A stretch of DNA of 64,000 nucleotides, from the NCBI RefSeq assembly GCF_900098925.1, contig NZ_LT622359.1, positions 153,391-217,390 on the forward strand, given 5' to 3'. This document shows, piece after piece, positions 1-9,613 of this stretch (its first letter is position 1; every line of letters begins with the position of its first letter). The position numbers and the translations under genes were made by a program. The notes under the pieces were generated by a model. It had not been told where the DNA came from, searched no databases, and saw nothing but the letters and a program-made list of their open reading frames with translations. Source of the DNA: Bacillus massiliglaciei. Lineage in GTDB: Bacteria; Bacillota; Bacilli; Bacillales; DSM-1321.

Positions 1-961
1 CTGTCTCAGGCAATCCATATTTCACAGCAAGAATGGCACTTGTCATTAAATGTTCAATGGCAACGACCGGGTGATCCGTCGTAATGGAAAATGGAACGGA
101 TGCATCAGCAAGTGCCAGTAAGGTGTTCCAGCCTTTATCAGCAAGTTCGATCTTGGAGCGGGATGACATGGTCGGCCCAGTGGATACCCGAATGTCATGT
201 TCGGCGATAAATGATGCAATTTGATGTCCTTCAGTGCAATGCTCAATGGTTAAATCAATATCGAATTCCCTTTTCAGACGTAAAACTGTGACAATATCAT
301 CGGCTCGGTGAGCATGGACACGTAGCGGTATTTCTTTGTTCAATACTTTCGCAATGTGCTCCATTCCCAGGTTTCTCGCAGCTTTGCCTGAATGGAGGTC
401 TTCCATATAGGCTTGAGCCTGTATGAATTTTTCACGCAGAATCGCTGCAACCCCCATTCGGGTCGTCGGCATTCTTCCCTTATCACCGTGGAATCGTTTC
501 GGATTTTCTCCTGTTGCCGCTTTTAAACCAGAAGGATTGCGGAGAATCATTTCGTCAACAATAGTTCCTGTTGTTTTTAACACGCACATTTCTCCGCCAA
601 TCACATTGGCGCTTCCAGGCATGACCTGGACAGTTGTCACACCGGCGCGCCTGGCGTCTTCAAAACCCTGATCCTTAGGATTTATTCCGTCAATTGCACG
701 CACCTGCGGAGTGGCTGCCGCGCTTGTTTCATTAAAATCATGGCCTTCTTTACCGATTCCTTCCTCGTGTACGCCTAAATGGGTATGGACATCAATTAAT
801 CCCGGAGTGAAGTATTTGCCGCCGGCATCAATTACTTCATATCCATCAGGGATGCTTTTAGCCCCAATAGAGGTGAATTTTCCGTCTTTAATAAGGATCG
901 TGGTATTGGTTAATATCTTTCCTGTCCCATCTGGGCCCGAAACATTTGTTATGGCTTTCAT
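1..961 (-). CDS. Amidohydrolase (imidazolonepropionase-like), 3' end outside the window
   Basis: The gene reads leftward from an ATG at 961, preceded by GGAGGGG on the minus strand, and runs off the window after 320 codons. Seen: an N-terminal beta-sandwich-like start followed by DVHTHLG, with the metal-binding HxH at residues 59 and 61, then VHAHRAD, IEHCTEGHQ and a TTDHP segment that fits the late catalytic Asp of the metal-dependent amidohydrolase fold. Known of the family: cytosolic metal-dependent hydrolysis of C-N bonds in cyclic amides or dipeptides. It is divergent from the Lrp regulator and the peptide operon, so a role in breaking down a modified peptide or amino acid is plausible (inference). 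The substrate cannot be read from sequence. Confidence 0.85.
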   Translation of the reverse strand, partial: MKAITNVSGPDGTGKILTNTTILIKDGKFTSIGAKSIPDGYEVIDAGGKYFTPGLIDVHTHLGVHEEGIGKEGHDFNETSAAATPQVRAIDGINPKDQGFEDARRAGVTTVQVMPGSANVIGGEMCVLKTTGTIVDEMILRNPSGLKAATGENPKRFHGDKGRMPTTRMGVAAILREKFIQAQAYMEDLHSGKAARNLGMEHIAKVLNKEIPLRVHAHRADDIVTVLRLKREFDIDLTIEHCTEGHQIASFIAEHDIRVSTGPTMSSRSKIELADKGWNTLLALADASVPFSITTDHPVVAIEHLMTSAILAVKYGLPET

Positions 962-1151
962 ATTAATACCCCTCCATAAATATCTGAATTATCATTGATT
1001 TCTGACAATTAATCTTATATAATACCCTCTATACCATATTCCTAATTACGATATTAAATTAAATAATTAATAATGTAAACATTAGTTAATATTGAAATAT
1101 GTATCGATATGAGGAATAATTAGTTCAAAAAGTACGAAAGTAGGAAGATTT

Positions 1152-1598
1152 GTGGAGTATCGAATTGATGAGCTGGACCGCGGGATTATTCGAATGTTGT
1201 CAAAGGATGGCCGTCTGCCTTTTTCAGAAATAGCAAATGCATTGAATGTGACGGAAAAAACAATCAGACTTCGTTATAAAAATTTGGTACAGCATGAAAT
1301 TATAGAAGTTGTGGGAGTTGTAAATCCAATCGCGCTTGGTTTAAAAGCAGGAGCAATCATTCAAATAAAGACGAAGCAAGGCATGATAGCCAAAGTAAAA
1401 GAAGAACTTAGTACGCTGAAAGAGGTTCGTTTTATTACGATGACTTCAGGAGAATATCCGCTGCTCATTCAAATTAATGTTCAGAGCCAGGAAGATATTA
1501 AAAACAGCATGCTGAAGCTGGATGGCATCGAGGGAATTATAGCGATCAATACGATCATTCAGCTGGAAAACTATAAAAATACGTTTGAATACCTATAG
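1152..1598 (+). CDS. Lrp/AsnC family transcriptional regulator
   Basis: 148 residues, the usual length. An N-terminal winged helix-turn-helix (about residues 5-50, LDRGIIRMLSKDGR ... FSEIANALNVTEKTI) is followed by an RAM-like alpha/beta ligand domain (about 65-145). The start is a GTG at 1152 with AGGAAG just upstream. It is the first gene of the peptide operon, 15 bases before the M42 peptidase, and is divergent from the amidohydrolase. The AT-rich 190-base region between them (962-1151) probably holds both promoters. Lrp-type proteins bind amino acids, so it probably senses a peptide-derived amino acid and controls both sides (inference). Confidence 0.88.
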   Translation: MEYRIDELDRGIIRMLSKDGRLPFSEIANALNVTEKTIRLRYKNLVQHEIIEVVGVVNPIALGLKAGAIIQIKTKQGMIAKVKEELSTLKEVRFITMTSGEYPLLIQINVQSQEDIKNSMLKLDGIEGIIAINTIIQLENYKNTFEYL

Positions 1599-1613
1599 AA
1601 AGGAGCTGTACCA

Positions 1614-2672
1614 TTGATTGAATTAGTAAAGAAATTGACGGGGCTGCAGGGCCCCAGCGGCTATGAACAGGAAGTAAGTTATTTTTTAAAAGAATATCTA
1701 ACAGATACAGCAGATGAAGTGAAGATAGATCCGATTGGCAATGTGATTGCCAGAAAAAAGGGATCAAAGCCCGGTCCTGTTATGCTATTAACCGCCCATA
1801 TGGATGAAGTCGGCTTTATCGTGAAAAAAGTGGAGAAGAATGGATTTTTGAGATTTGAGAAACTCGGCGGTAACGATGACCGGAACTTGGTCGCGCAGCC
1901 AGTGAAGGTGCTCGGGGAAAACGGGCATATCAATGGGGTGATCGGCACCCTTTCCGCACACTTTGCTAAATTTGATGACGCCCAACTGGTGAGAAAGCAC
2001 AGTCAATTATACATAGATGTTGGAGCAGATTCTGATCAAGAAGTGCTGGAAATGGGCATCGAGGCAGGAACCCCGGTAACGTGGGGAACTGACATGCAAA
2101 TAATCGGGACGGCGGAGAAGCCTAAAATACGAGCGAAGTCTCTGGACGATCGTGCAGGGTGCGCTGTTATTCTTCAGGTGCTGGAGGAAGCGGGGGAAGA
2201 CTTTGCGGGCGAACTTGTATGTTTGTTCACTGTTCAGGAAGAAGTCGGTTTAAGAGGAGCGAAAACAGCCTCAGAGCATATTGATGCAGACGTGGCTATC
2301 GCGATTGATACAACGGCAGTCAGCGATACATTTGAGCAGACGATGGATCAATCCCTTAGCTTGGGTAGAGGGACCGGAATCAAAGTGATGGATGCGAGTT
2401 TAATAGTTCCAAAAACCATGAAGCAGCTGCTTGTTCAGCTGGCCAAACAGCATCAAATACCATATCAGCTTGAGGTGTTTACAGGTATTGGGACCGATGG
2501 CGGTGCTGTTACATATGCGAATAAAGGGATTCCAACCGGTGTGCTGTCTATTCCGTCCCGTTATACACACTCAGCCATTGAACTCGTAGACTTAGGAGAT
2601 CTTATAGCAACGAAGGACTTAGTGAAGGCATTTGTGCTAAGTGTCAATGAGGAATCTCATTTTCCTTTTTAG
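1614..2672 (+). CDS. M42 family metallo-aminopeptidase
   Basis: 352 residues, typical of the M42 glutamyl-aminopeptidase/YsdC-like family. Metal-site motifs appear in order: AHMDEVGF (His62), SLDDRAGC (Asp178/179), QEEVGLRGA (Glu209/210, the base plus a ligand), AIAIDTT, and RYTHSAIE with His319. These di-metal enzymes form large cytosolic shells that trim N-terminal residues from short peptides. The start is TTG at 1614 with AAAGGAG ahead. It lies between the Lrp regulator and the DppA-like gene, so it would act on peptides brought in by the importer downstream. Family is secure; substrate preference is not. Confidence 0.9.
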   Translation: MIELVKKLTGLQGPSGYEQEVSYFLKEYLTDTADEVKIDPIGNVIARKKGSKPGPVMLLTAHMDEVGFIVKKVEKNGFLRFEKLGGNDDRNLVAQPVKVLGENGHINGVIGTLSAHFAKFDDAQLVRKHSQLYIDVGADSDQEVLEMGIEAGTPVTWGTDMQIIGTAEKPKIRAKSLDDRAGCAVILQVLEEAGEDFAGELVCLFTVQEEVGLRGAKTASEHIDADVAIAIDTTAVSDTFEQTMDQSLSLGRGTGIKVMDASLIVPKTMKQLLVQLAKQHQIPYQLEVFTGIGTDGGAVTYANKGIPTGVLSIPSRYTHSAIELVDLGDLIATKDLVKAFVLSVNEESHFPF

Positions 2673-2734
2673 GAAACATCAATTTTTTTACCAAATATTA
2701 TTTGAAAATTCTTAAAAATAAAAGGGGGATAATG

Positions 2735-3583
2735 ATGAAAATTTTTATTTCGGCAGATATGGAAGGTATTTCAGGAGTTGCAACTAACCAGCAATTAAAA
2801 ACGAATTCTGAATATCAGCGTTTTAGAAAACTGATGACAGCTGATGTGAATGCCGCGATTGAAGGAGCGTTTAATGGCGGAGCCACGGAGACCGTCGTGG
2901 CAGATGGGCATGGAAATATGTCCAATATTCTGGTGGAAGAGCTGGACCCGCGGGCAAGGCTTGTATCAGGAAATAACCGTGTCATGTGTCAGCTGGAAGG
3001 ATTGGACGATAGCTTTGATGGCATCATGTTCGTTGGGCATCATGGGCGTGAAGCCGGATCCGAACGCACGGTTATTAGTCATACATTAGCAGGAGTCTGT
3101 GTCAATGAAATGAAAATTAATGGCAGGGTTGTGGGTGAAACGGAAATGAACACGCTGGTAGCCGGAGGATATAATGTACCGGCAATTTTCATCAGCGGCG
3201 ATGATGCCTATGTAAAAGAGGTGCAAGAAACATTGCCTGATGTAAAAGGCGCAGTGACAAAACGGGCTATTGACCGCTTTGCGGCAGAGCTGCTTCACCC
3301 AGAAGCTGCCCAAAAGGAAATTCGTGAAAAAGCAGAGGAGGCAGTTAAAGAAATTCAATCATTTAAGCCGCAAACGATTACCGGGTCTGTAACTTTCGAT
3401 ATTGAATTTAAAGGACCGCAGCAGGCCATGATGACGACCACGCTGCCTACGGTTGAACTAACGGGCCCAAGAAGCATTCGCTTTACATGTGATGATGTCG
3501 TAACAGCCTATAAGCATATGTGGGGATGCGTCATTATAGCAATGACGGCCACAAACGGTGTGCTGGGCAGTGTGAATGCCTAA
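2735..3583 (+). CDS. dppA: M55 family D-aminopeptidase (DppA-like)
   Basis: The N-terminus MKIFISADMEGISGV carries the SxDxEG zinc motif (Asp8, Glu10). DGHGN (His59), GHHGREA (His102/103) and GETEMNT follow, as in B. subtilis DppA. The family is a cytosolic zinc D-aminopeptidase that forms a decameric barrel and cleaves D-Ala dipeptides, probably from the cell wall. I chose the ATG at 2735 because GGGGGA lies five bases upstream; an adjacent ATG at 2732 and an in-frame TTG at 2702 are alternatives. It sits directly before the ABC importer, as in the B. subtilis dpp operon. Confidence 0.9.
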   Translation: MKIFISADMEGISGVATNQQLKTNSEYQRFRKLMTADVNAAIEGAFNGGATETVVADGHGNMSNILVEELDPRARLVSGNNRVMCQLEGLDDSFDGIMFVGHHGREAGSERTVISHTLAGVCVNEMKINGRVVGETEMNTLVAGGYNVPAIFISGDDAYVKEVQETLPDVKGAVTKRAIDRFAAELLHPEAAQKEIREKAEEAVKEIQSFKPQTITGSVTFDIEFKGPQQAMMTTTLPTVELTGPRSIRFTCDDVVTAYKHMWGCVIIAMTATNGVLGSVNA

Positions 3584-3616
3584 AGAAGGCGGACGAAAAA
3601 TAATGGAGGTGAATCG

Positions 3617-4543
3617 ATGTATATTGTAAAACGGCTGCTTACCATGCTGCTTACAATTTGGGTAATAGCAAGTTTGACCTTCTTGATCATGAAGCTGATC
3701 CCTGGCGATCCGTTCGCTTCAGATGCAGATGTGCTTCCGGAAGAAGTATTGCAGAATATTCGGGCTAAATACAATCTCGATGAGCCCGTGGCCGTTCAAT
3801 ACGTGCTGTATATGAAGGATTTGATAACGTTTGATCTAGGATTCTCGATTCAATCTGAAACAAGATCGGTCAACTCGATTATTGCCGAAGGGGCACCGGC
3901 TTCCGCTTTACTTGGGATGCAGGCAATGGTCCTCTCGTTAATACTCGGGCTGCTGTTAGGCATTATAGCTGCTTTGAATCATAACAAGACATTGGATTAT
4001 CTGTCGATGTTTATAGCAATCATCGGTATATCTGTCCCGAGCTTTATCCTGGCTCCTTTGCTTATCAAGTATTTGGCCGTTGAGTGGGGGATATTCCCCG
4101 TTGCTTCATGGGGAACTTGGCAGCATTCGATTTTGCCGACATTGGCCTTAGCGGCAACACCGCTTGCTGTCATTGCAAGGTTTATGCGATCGAGCATGCT
4201 CGAGGTTATGAATCAAAATTACATTAAAACCGCCGATGCCAAAGGGCTGTCAAAGCCGAAGCTGGTGATCAGGCATGGCATCCGGAATGCAATTTTGCCG
4301 GTCATTTCCTTTATCGGCCCGTTATTTGTCTCATTAATTACCGGAACGTTCGTTATTGAGAAAATATTTGCGATACCGGGAATTGGCCGTTACTTTGTGG
4401 ATAGTATTTTTAACCGGGACTACCCGGTCATTATGGGTACTACAATCTTTTTCAGTACATTGCTAGTGGTGACTCTGTTTCTAATTGACATTTCTTATCG
4501 TTACATTGATCCAAGAATAAAATTGACGAGCGGAGGGGAATAG
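3617..4543 (+). CDS. Dipeptide/oligopeptide ABC transporter permease (DppB type)
   Basis: 308 residues. A first membrane helix at the very N-terminus (RLLTMLLTIWVIASLTFLI) is followed by the short KLIPGDPF motif of this permease class, a periplasmic-type loop, and about five more helices. The EAA-type coupling motif is near NYIKTADAKGLSKPK, and the C-terminus is YRYIDPRIKL. Partner is the DppC-type permease, whose start is one base beyond this stop. RBS GGAGGTGAATCG supports the ATG. Role: half of the membrane channel of the importer encoded by this operon. Confidence 0.92.
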   Translation: MYIVKRLLTMLLTIWVIASLTFLIMKLIPGDPFASDADVLPEEVLQNIRAKYNLDEPVAVQYVLYMKDLITFDLGFSIQSETRSVNSIIAEGAPASALLGMQAMVLSLILGLLLGIIAALNHNKTLDYLSMFIAIIGISVPSFILAPLLIKYLAVEWGIFPVASWGTWQHSILPTLALAATPLAVIARFMRSSMLEVMNQNYIKTADAKGLSKPKLVIRHGIRNAILPVISFIGPLFVSLITGTFVIEKIFAIPGIGRYFVDSIFNRDYPVIMGTTIFFSTLLVVTLFLIDISYRYIDPRIKLTSGGE

Positions 4544-4544
4544 G

Positions 4545-5489
4545 ATGGAAGCAAAACGAGTAGATAATTCCCTTTTTCGCCCCTTATCACCGGAGAAAAG
4601 GGGGCTTGACCCTATTCAGCGCCCAAGCATGAGCGTATGGAAGGAAACGGTTCTGCATGTTGTAAAAAACAAGATGGCATTGCTGGGATTCTCCTTGCTG
4701 CTTCTCATCTCCTTTTTCGCAATCTTTGGGCCGCATATGGTACCGTTCGACCCGGCCAAACAAGACTTGGTGAATACAAATGCGGCACCTGGCAATGAGC
4801 ATTGGTTTGGATCAGATGACCTGGGCCGTGATGTATGGTCAAGAACTTGGTATGGGGCGAGAGTATCGCTGACAATCGGACTTGTTGCTGCAGCGATTGA
4901 CATTATCATCGGTGTAACAATTGGGGGAATTTCTGGTTATATGGCCGGCCGAAGCAAGCTTGGTGATCGAATTGATGGTTTTTTGATGCGAATCGTCGAA
5001 ATTCTATATGGAATCCCCTACTTGTTAATTGTCATCTTGCTGATGGTGATCATGGAGCCTGGAATGATGTCCATTATTATTGCATTATCTGTCACGGGCT
5101 GGGTGGGAATGGCCCGAATTATACGGGGACAGCTCCTGCAGCTGAAATCGCAGGAATATGTGCTGGCGGCTCAAAAGATGGGAACATCCCACGCTAAAAT
5201 TATTTGGAGGCATTTGATTCCCAATACAGCAGGCATTATTATCGTAAATTTAACCTTCACAATCCCGCATGCTATTTTTGCTGAATCATTCCTCAGCTTC
5301 CTTGGTTTGGGGGTTCAGGCTCCTTTTGCCAGCTGGGGAACCATGGCGAATGATTCTTTGGGAGTTATCCTAAGCGGGCAGTGGTGGCGTCTCTTTTTCC
5401 CGGGATTCATGATTGCTCTGACGATGTTTGCGTTTAATGCTTTCGGGGACGGTCTGCAGGATGCGCTTGATCCTAAAGCGATAAAATAG
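4545..5489 (+). CDS. Dipeptide/oligopeptide ABC transporter permease (DppC type)
   Basis: 314 residues. A cytosolic N-terminal tail of about 45 residues precedes helix 1 (MALLGFSLLLLISFFAIFGP). The conserved HWFGSDDLGRDVWSR segment is characteristic of DppC/OppC permeases, and the coupling loop is EYVLAAQKMGTSHAKI. The C-terminus GDGLQDALDPK is also typical. It is packed tightly after the DppB-type gene and 11 bases before the first ATPase, so the whole cassette is co-transcribed. It forms the second half of the peptide channel. Confidence 0.92.
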   Translation: MEAKRVDNSLFRPLSPEKRGLDPIQRPSMSVWKETVLHVVKNKMALLGFSLLLLISFFAIFGPHMVPFDPAKQDLVNTNAAPGNEHWFGSDDLGRDVWSRTWYGARVSLTIGLVAAAIDIIIGVTIGGISGYMAGRSKLGDRIDGFLMRIVEILYGIPYLLIVILLMVIMEPGMMSIIIALSVTGWVGMARIIRGQLLQLKSQEYVLAAQKMGTSHAKIIWRHLIPNTAGIIIVNLTFTIPHAIFAESFLSFLGLGVQAPFASWGTMANDSLGVILSGQWWRLFFPGFMIALTMFAFNAFGDGLQDALDPKAIK

Positions 5490-5500
5490 GAGGTGAGATT

Positions 5501-6511
5501 TTGAAACACTTACTGGAAGTGAATCATTTGGAAGTGGGTTTTAAGACATATGGGGGCGAAGTGCAGGCGGTCCGTGATGTTTCTTTTCATATCGACAAAG
5601 GAGAAATCCTGGCAATAGTCGGAGAAAGCGGGAGCGGGAAAAGTGTAACGGTACAAACCATCATGGGTCTGATCCCGACTCCGCCTGGAAAAATAAAGAA
5701 CGGCAAGGTGCTATTAGAGGGCCGGGATCTTTTAAAGCTGTCGAAACGGAATATGCAGAAGGTGAAAGGCTCGAAGATCAGCATGGTCTTTCAGGACCCG
5801 ATGACTTCCTTGAATCCTACTATGCAAGTCGGAAAGCAAATTGCAGAAAGTATTACCACCCACCAAAAGATAAAGGGAGAAGAAGCGAAAAAACGAGCGA
5901 TTGAAATGATTCGGCTGGTTGGGATATCGAATCCAGCCGAACGGTATCATCAATATCCCCATGAATTCAGCGGGGGGATGCGCCAGCGGATTATGATTGC
6001 GATTGCGCTGGCTTGCCACCCGCAAGTGCTGGTAGCCGATGAGCCTACGACCGCACTGGATGTGACCATTCAAGCGCAGGTATTAGATTTAATGAAGAAT
6101 CTGAGAGATGAACTCGGCACTTCCATTATCTTGATCACGCATGACCTTGGCGTCGTTGCGGAGACAGCCGAACGGGTTGCAGTCATGTATGGCGGCATGA
6201 TTGTTGAAACAGCGCCGGTAAAAGAAATCTTCAAGAATCCAAGGCATCCATATACTTGGGGACTCCTGGAGTCAATCCCGGATGTTGATGCAGAAGATAA
6301 AAAGAGGTTAATACCGATTGATGGAGCACCTCCGGATTTATTTTCTCCTCCTAAGGGCTGCCCGTTCGCACCGAGATGCAAATATGCGATGGAAGTCTGT
6401 GTCGAAGCAATGCCTCCTGCTTTTTCGATCGGCGATGGACATGAGGCAAAATGCTGGTTAAATGATTCGAGAACACCAGCCCTAAAAGAATTAGCAGCAG
6501 GGAGGGCGTAA
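5501..6511 (+). CDS. Peptide ABC transporter ATP-binding protein (DppD/OppD type)
   Basis: 336 residues. Walker A GESGSGKS near residue 42, Q-loop at [11 protein letters not shown], signature FSGGMRQR, Walker [13 protein letters not shown] and H-loop ITHDLG are all intact. The C-terminal extension has the Cys-rich segment [14 protein letters not shown] found in OppD/DppD proteins (FeS cluster or oligopeptide-transport C-terminal domain). The start is TTG at 5501 behind AGGAGGTGAGATT. It pairs with the ATPase beginning two bases after its stop to energise import. Confidence 0.92.
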   Translation: MKHLLEVNHLEVGFKTYGGEVQAVRDVSFHIDKGEILAIVGESGSGKSVTVQTIMGLIPTPPGKIKNGKVLLEGRDLLKLSKRNMQKVKGSKISMVFQDPMTSLNPTMQVGKQIAESITTHQKIKGEEAKKRAIEMIRLVGISNPAERYHQYPHEFSGGMRQRIMIAIALACHPQVLVADEPTTALDVTIQAQVLDLMKNLRDELGTSIILITHDLGVVAETAERVAVMYGGMIVETAPVKEIFKNPRHPYTWGLLESIPDVDAEDKKRLIPIDGAPPDLFSPPKGCPFAPRCKYAMEVCVEAMPPAFSIGDGHEAKCWLNDSRTPALKELAAGRA

Positions 6512-6513
6512 TC

Positions 6514-7470
6514 ATGACCGAAACGATCATTCGAATCGAACAAATGAAGAAATACTTTTCAATTGGCAAGGAACTGACAGTTAAATCTGTTGATGATATC
6601 TCTATTGAAATCAAACGCGGGGAAACGTTCGGGCTTGTCGGGGAAAGCGGGAGCGGAAAATCGACACTGGGCAAAACGATAGTAGGCCTGGAAGATCCGA
6701 CATCCGGCCAAATTATTTATAATGGCCTGGATATAAGCCAGTTAAATAATAAGCAAAAAAAACAGGTCAACCGGGAAATACAGGTGATTTTCCAGGATCC
6801 GCATGCCTCATTAAACCCAAGGATGCGAATTGGCGATATTATTGCGGAAGGCATCGATGCCCACAAACTGGCCAAAGGAAAACACAGGCAAGACCGTGTC
6901 TATGAACTTTTGGAAAAAGTCGGTCTTCAGCCGCAGCATGCCAAGCGCTATCCGCATGAGTTCAGCGGCGGGCAGAGGCAGCGAATTGGAATTGCGCGAG
7001 CCTTGGCGGTCGAACCAAAATTCATCGTGGCAGATGAACCGATATCCGCCCTCGATGTATCGATCCAGGCACAAGTTATTAATCTATTGGAAGATTTAAA
7101 GGAACAAGAAGGTTTAACGTATTTATTCATTGCACATGATTTAGGCATGGTCAAGCATATAAGCGACCGAATCGGTGTGATGTATTTAGGGAAAATGATG
7201 GAGCTCTCTGATAGCGATGAGCTGTTTCGTGACCCGCTCCACCCTTATACAAAAGCATTGTTATCCGCTATCCCGATCGCAGATCCAGAAGCTCAAAGAA
7301 GGGAAAGAATCGTGTTAGACGGTGACCCTCCAAGTCCAGTCAACCCTCCAAGCGGCTGCCGCTTTCGCACCAGATGTCCTTATGCGATGGATGTTTGTGC
7401 CGCGGCTGTGCCAGAGTGGAAGGAAGTAAAAGAGAATCATTGGACTGCGTGTCATCTTTATAATAATTAA
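6514..7470 (+). CDS. Peptide ABC transporter ATP-binding protein (DppF/OppF type)
   Basis: 318 residues with Walker [10 protein letters not shown], signature [15 protein letters not shown], Walker B FIVADEPISALDVS and IAHDLG. The C-terminal extension ends in CRFRTRCPYAMDVC, as in DppF/OppF. ATG at 6514 follows GGAGGGCG, two bases after the preceding stop, so translation is probably coupled. Together the two ATPases form the heterodimeric motor of this importer. Confidence 0.92.
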   Translation: MTETIIRIEQMKKYFSIGKELTVKSVDDISIEIKRGETFGLVGESGSGKSTLGKTIVGLEDPTSGQIIYNGLDISQLNNKQKKQVNREIQVIFQDPHASLNPRMRIGDIIAEGIDAHKLAKGKHRQDRVYELLEKVGLQPQHAKRYPHEFSGGQRQRIGIARALAVEPKFIVADEPISALDVSIQAQVINLLEDLKEQEGLTYLFIAHDLGMVKHISDRIGVMYLGKMMELSDSDELFRDPLHPYTKALLSAIPIADPEAQRRERIVLDGDPPSPVNPPSGCRFRTRCPYAMDVCAAAVPEWKEVKENHWTACHLYNN

Positions 7471-7490
7471 AAGGCTAAGGGGGATTTTTA

Positions 7491-9101
7491 ATGAGAAAAT
7501 GGCTAGTCAGGATGCTCATGCTAGTTACCGCTGCGGTAGTGGCTGCAGGCTGCAGCAGCAAAGGATCATCAGGAAACAGTTCAGATGTAAAGCAGGAAAT
7601 AACGGTTAATGCATTGAGTGAACCGCCGGATTTAGATCCAGCATTGGCAACCGATACTACTTCAGGCTGGGTTTTGGATCATGTATTTGAAGGTCTTTAT
7701 ACAAAAGATGAAGAGGGTAAACCAGTTTTAGGAGCAGCAAGCAAAGCGGAAGTCTCGGAAGACGGAAAAACATATACTTTTACCATTCGCGATGATGCCA
7801 AATGGTCAGATGGAACGAATGTGACAGCGGGAGATTTCGAATATGCTTGGAAGCGGGTTTTAAATCCGGACACCGGCAGTTCCTTTGCGTTTTACATGTA
7901 TTATCTTAAGGGTGCAGAAGCTTACAACAAAGGGAAAGGCTCAGCAGAAGAGGTTGGAGTAACAGCAAAAGACAATAAAACACTGGTCGTTGAATTAGAG
8001 GCGCCGCTTGGTTATTTCGATGAATTATTAACAATGTGGACATTTTACCCGGTTAAGCAGGAACTTGTAGAAGAGAATAAAGGGTGGGCTGCAGGTGCTG
8101 ATACATATGTGAGCAATGGGCCATTCAAATTGACAAAATGGGAGCATGACAGTGAAGCGGTCATTGAGAAAAATGAGAACTATTGGGACCGCAATGCCGT
8201 CAATCTTAATAAAGTAACATACAAAATGGTGAACGATGCATCAACCTACTATCAAATGTTCAAAACTAACGAGCTTGATTTAATTCAGACACTTCCTACA
8301 GATGTCATCGACCAAGAAAAGGATTCAAAAGAATATAACGAAGTGCCATACTTTGGTACTTATATGTACATGTTTAATGTAGAAAAAGAACCGTTTACCA
8401 ACGAAAAAATTAGAAGAGCTTTTACGTTAGCGGTTGATCGTGAATCATTAACGAAAAATATTACGAAAGCAGGCGAAACACCGGCGTATGCATTTGTACC
8501 GCAAGGTGTAGAGACGCCAAACGGTGATTTCCGGGAAACTGGCGGAGCTTATTTCGAAGAGGATGCTGCAAAAGCGAAACAATTGTTAGCAGAAGGAATG
8601 AAAGAAGAAGGCTGGACTGAGCTTCCGCAAGTATCCATTCTCTATAATACGGCTGAAAATAACAAGAAGGTAGCAGAAGCCGTTCAGGCGATGTATAAAG
8701 AGAACCTTGGCGTTGATGTGAAGCTTGAGAACCAAGAATGGAAAACATATCTGGATACAACGAAACAGGGCAACTTCCAAATGGCTCGTATGGGCTGGAT
8801 TGGGGTTTTGGTAGATCCGGTTGTTATTCTGGATTACTACTTAGGCGACAGTCCGAATAACCGTACAAACTGGGTAAATGAAAAGTACGACAACCTTATT
8901 GCAGAAGCAAAAGTAGAACAGGACAAAGAAAAACGTTATGAACTGCTTCACCAGGCGGAAGCCGTCTTAATGGAAGATTTGCCGTTTAACCCGATTTACC
9001 ATTACACAAATACTTACTTAACATCACAAAAATTTGAAGATATTGTTTATCCGGTAAATCGTTACCCATATCTGAAATGGGCGAAAAAAGTTTCAGAGTA
9101 A
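7491..9101 (+). CDS. Peptide-binding lipoprotein of the ABC importer (DppE/OppA type)
   Basis: 536 residues. A lipoprotein signal peptide (positive start, hydrophobic stretch, lipobox VAAGC near residue 21) anchors it on the outer face of the membrane. The family 5 solute-binding fold is shown by SEPPDLDPALATD, the IVLQ-type region GAEAYNKGKGSAEEVGV, and the late QAEAVLMEDLPFNPIYHY segment. It delivers peptides to the permeases. It is the last gene of the operon, 20 bases after the second ATPase and ahead of a hairpin terminator at 9118. Confidence 0.92.
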   Translation: MRKWLVRMLMLVTAAVVAAGCSSKGSSGNSSDVKQEITVNALSEPPDLDPALATDTTSGWVLDHVFEGLYTKDEEGKPVLGAASKAEVSEDGKTYTFTIRDDAKWSDGTNVTAGDFEYAWKRVLNPDTGSSFAFYMYYLKGAEAYNKGKGSAEEVGVTAKDNKTLVVELEAPLGYFDELLTMWTFYPVKQELVEENKGWAAGADTYVSNGPFKLTKWEHDSEAVIEKNENYWDRNAVNLNKVTYKMVNDASTYYQMFKTNELDLIQTLPTDVIDQEKDSKEYNEVPYFGTYMYMFNVEKEPFTNEKIRRAFTLAVDRESLTKNITKAGETPAYAFVPQGVETPNGDFRETGGAYFEEDAAKAKQLLAEGMKEEGWTELPQVSILYNTAENNKKVAEAVQAMYKENLGVDVKLENQEWKTYLDTTKQGNFQMARMGWIGVLVDPVVILDYYLGDSPNNRTNWVNEKYDNLIAEAKVEQDKEKRYELLHQAEAVLMEDLPFNPIYHYTNTYLTSQKFEDIVYPVNRYPYLKWAKKVSE

Positions 9102-9117
9102 AAAGAATGTTTATGAC

Positions 9118-9152
9118 AAGGAAGCGGGGCCTTTTGAGGTCTCGTTTTCCTT
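9118..9152 (+). terminator. Rho-independent terminator of the peptide operon
   Basis: A stem of about 14 pairs with one bulged T: AAGGAAGCGGGGCC pairs with GGTCTCGTTTTCCTT (some G-U pairs) around loop TTTTGA. It lies 17 bases after the stop of the binding protein. The T tract is short and interrupted. Confidence 0.6.
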
Positions 9153-9178
9153 TCCATAATAGATAGGAGATTGAAAAT

Positions 9179-9541
9179 ATGAAATGGAAGGCTGCTTTAT
9201 TTTTCATCACAATGCTTAGCTGGTATTTGGCTGCATGGGCTGCACCTTTTTCGAAGGCGGATTTATCTGATACGGCTTTCTTGACAGGGCTTTTACTGAT
9301 TATCATTGCAGGGATTGCAGTTATTATAAAAACAGGCTTTCTATCTCTCGTTACGGAAGGTTTTAAAATAATAGGAGAACGAATGATTCGCAAATCGAAT
9401 GCCATGGAGCGGGCAGACAGCCAAATGAAAAGTGATTATAAGGTTCAGACCTTCAAAGCAAGTGCAGCCGCTTTTATCACTCAAATCAGCTTTATTGCTG
9501 GCATTGGTTCCCTGATTGTCTCTGTGATCAATATCTTTTAA
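9179..9541 (+). CDS. Small membrane protein, DUF3899-like
   Basis: 120 residues. Three hydrophobic segments (about 3-20, 35-55, 100-118) flank a charged cytosolic stretch GERMIRKSNAMERADSQMKSDYK. The length and the GFKIIGERM...K pattern fit DUF3899 membrane proteins of Bacillaceae, but I assign this from memory of the family, not a search. A GATAGGAG site precedes the ATG. It lies alone between two terminators. No function is known. Confidence 0.7.
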   Translation: MKWKAALFFITMLSWYLAAWAAPFSKADLSDTAFLTGLLLIIIAGIAVIIKTGFLSLVTEGFKIIGERMIRKSNAMERADSQMKSDYKVQTFKASAAAFITQISFIAGIGSLIVSVINIF

Positions 9542-9560
9542 AGGAGCGGTATTACATGAT

Positions 9561-9604
9561 AAAAAATCTTCCTGAGCAATGAAATCAAACAGGAAGATTT
9601 TTTG
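9561..9604. terminator. Bidirectional terminator
   Basis: AAAAAATCTTCCTG pairs perfectly with CAGGAAGATTTTTT around a 16-base loop. It sits between the convergent DUF3899-like gene and the BCCT transporter gene, with A/T tracts on both sides. Confidence 0.88.
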
Positions 9605-9613
9605 TATTTCCCT

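Noticed and set aside
5732..6543. Long antisense frames within the peptide ATPase genes
   Set aside because: They are shadows of strongly conserved ABC proteins with no start signals or known domains.
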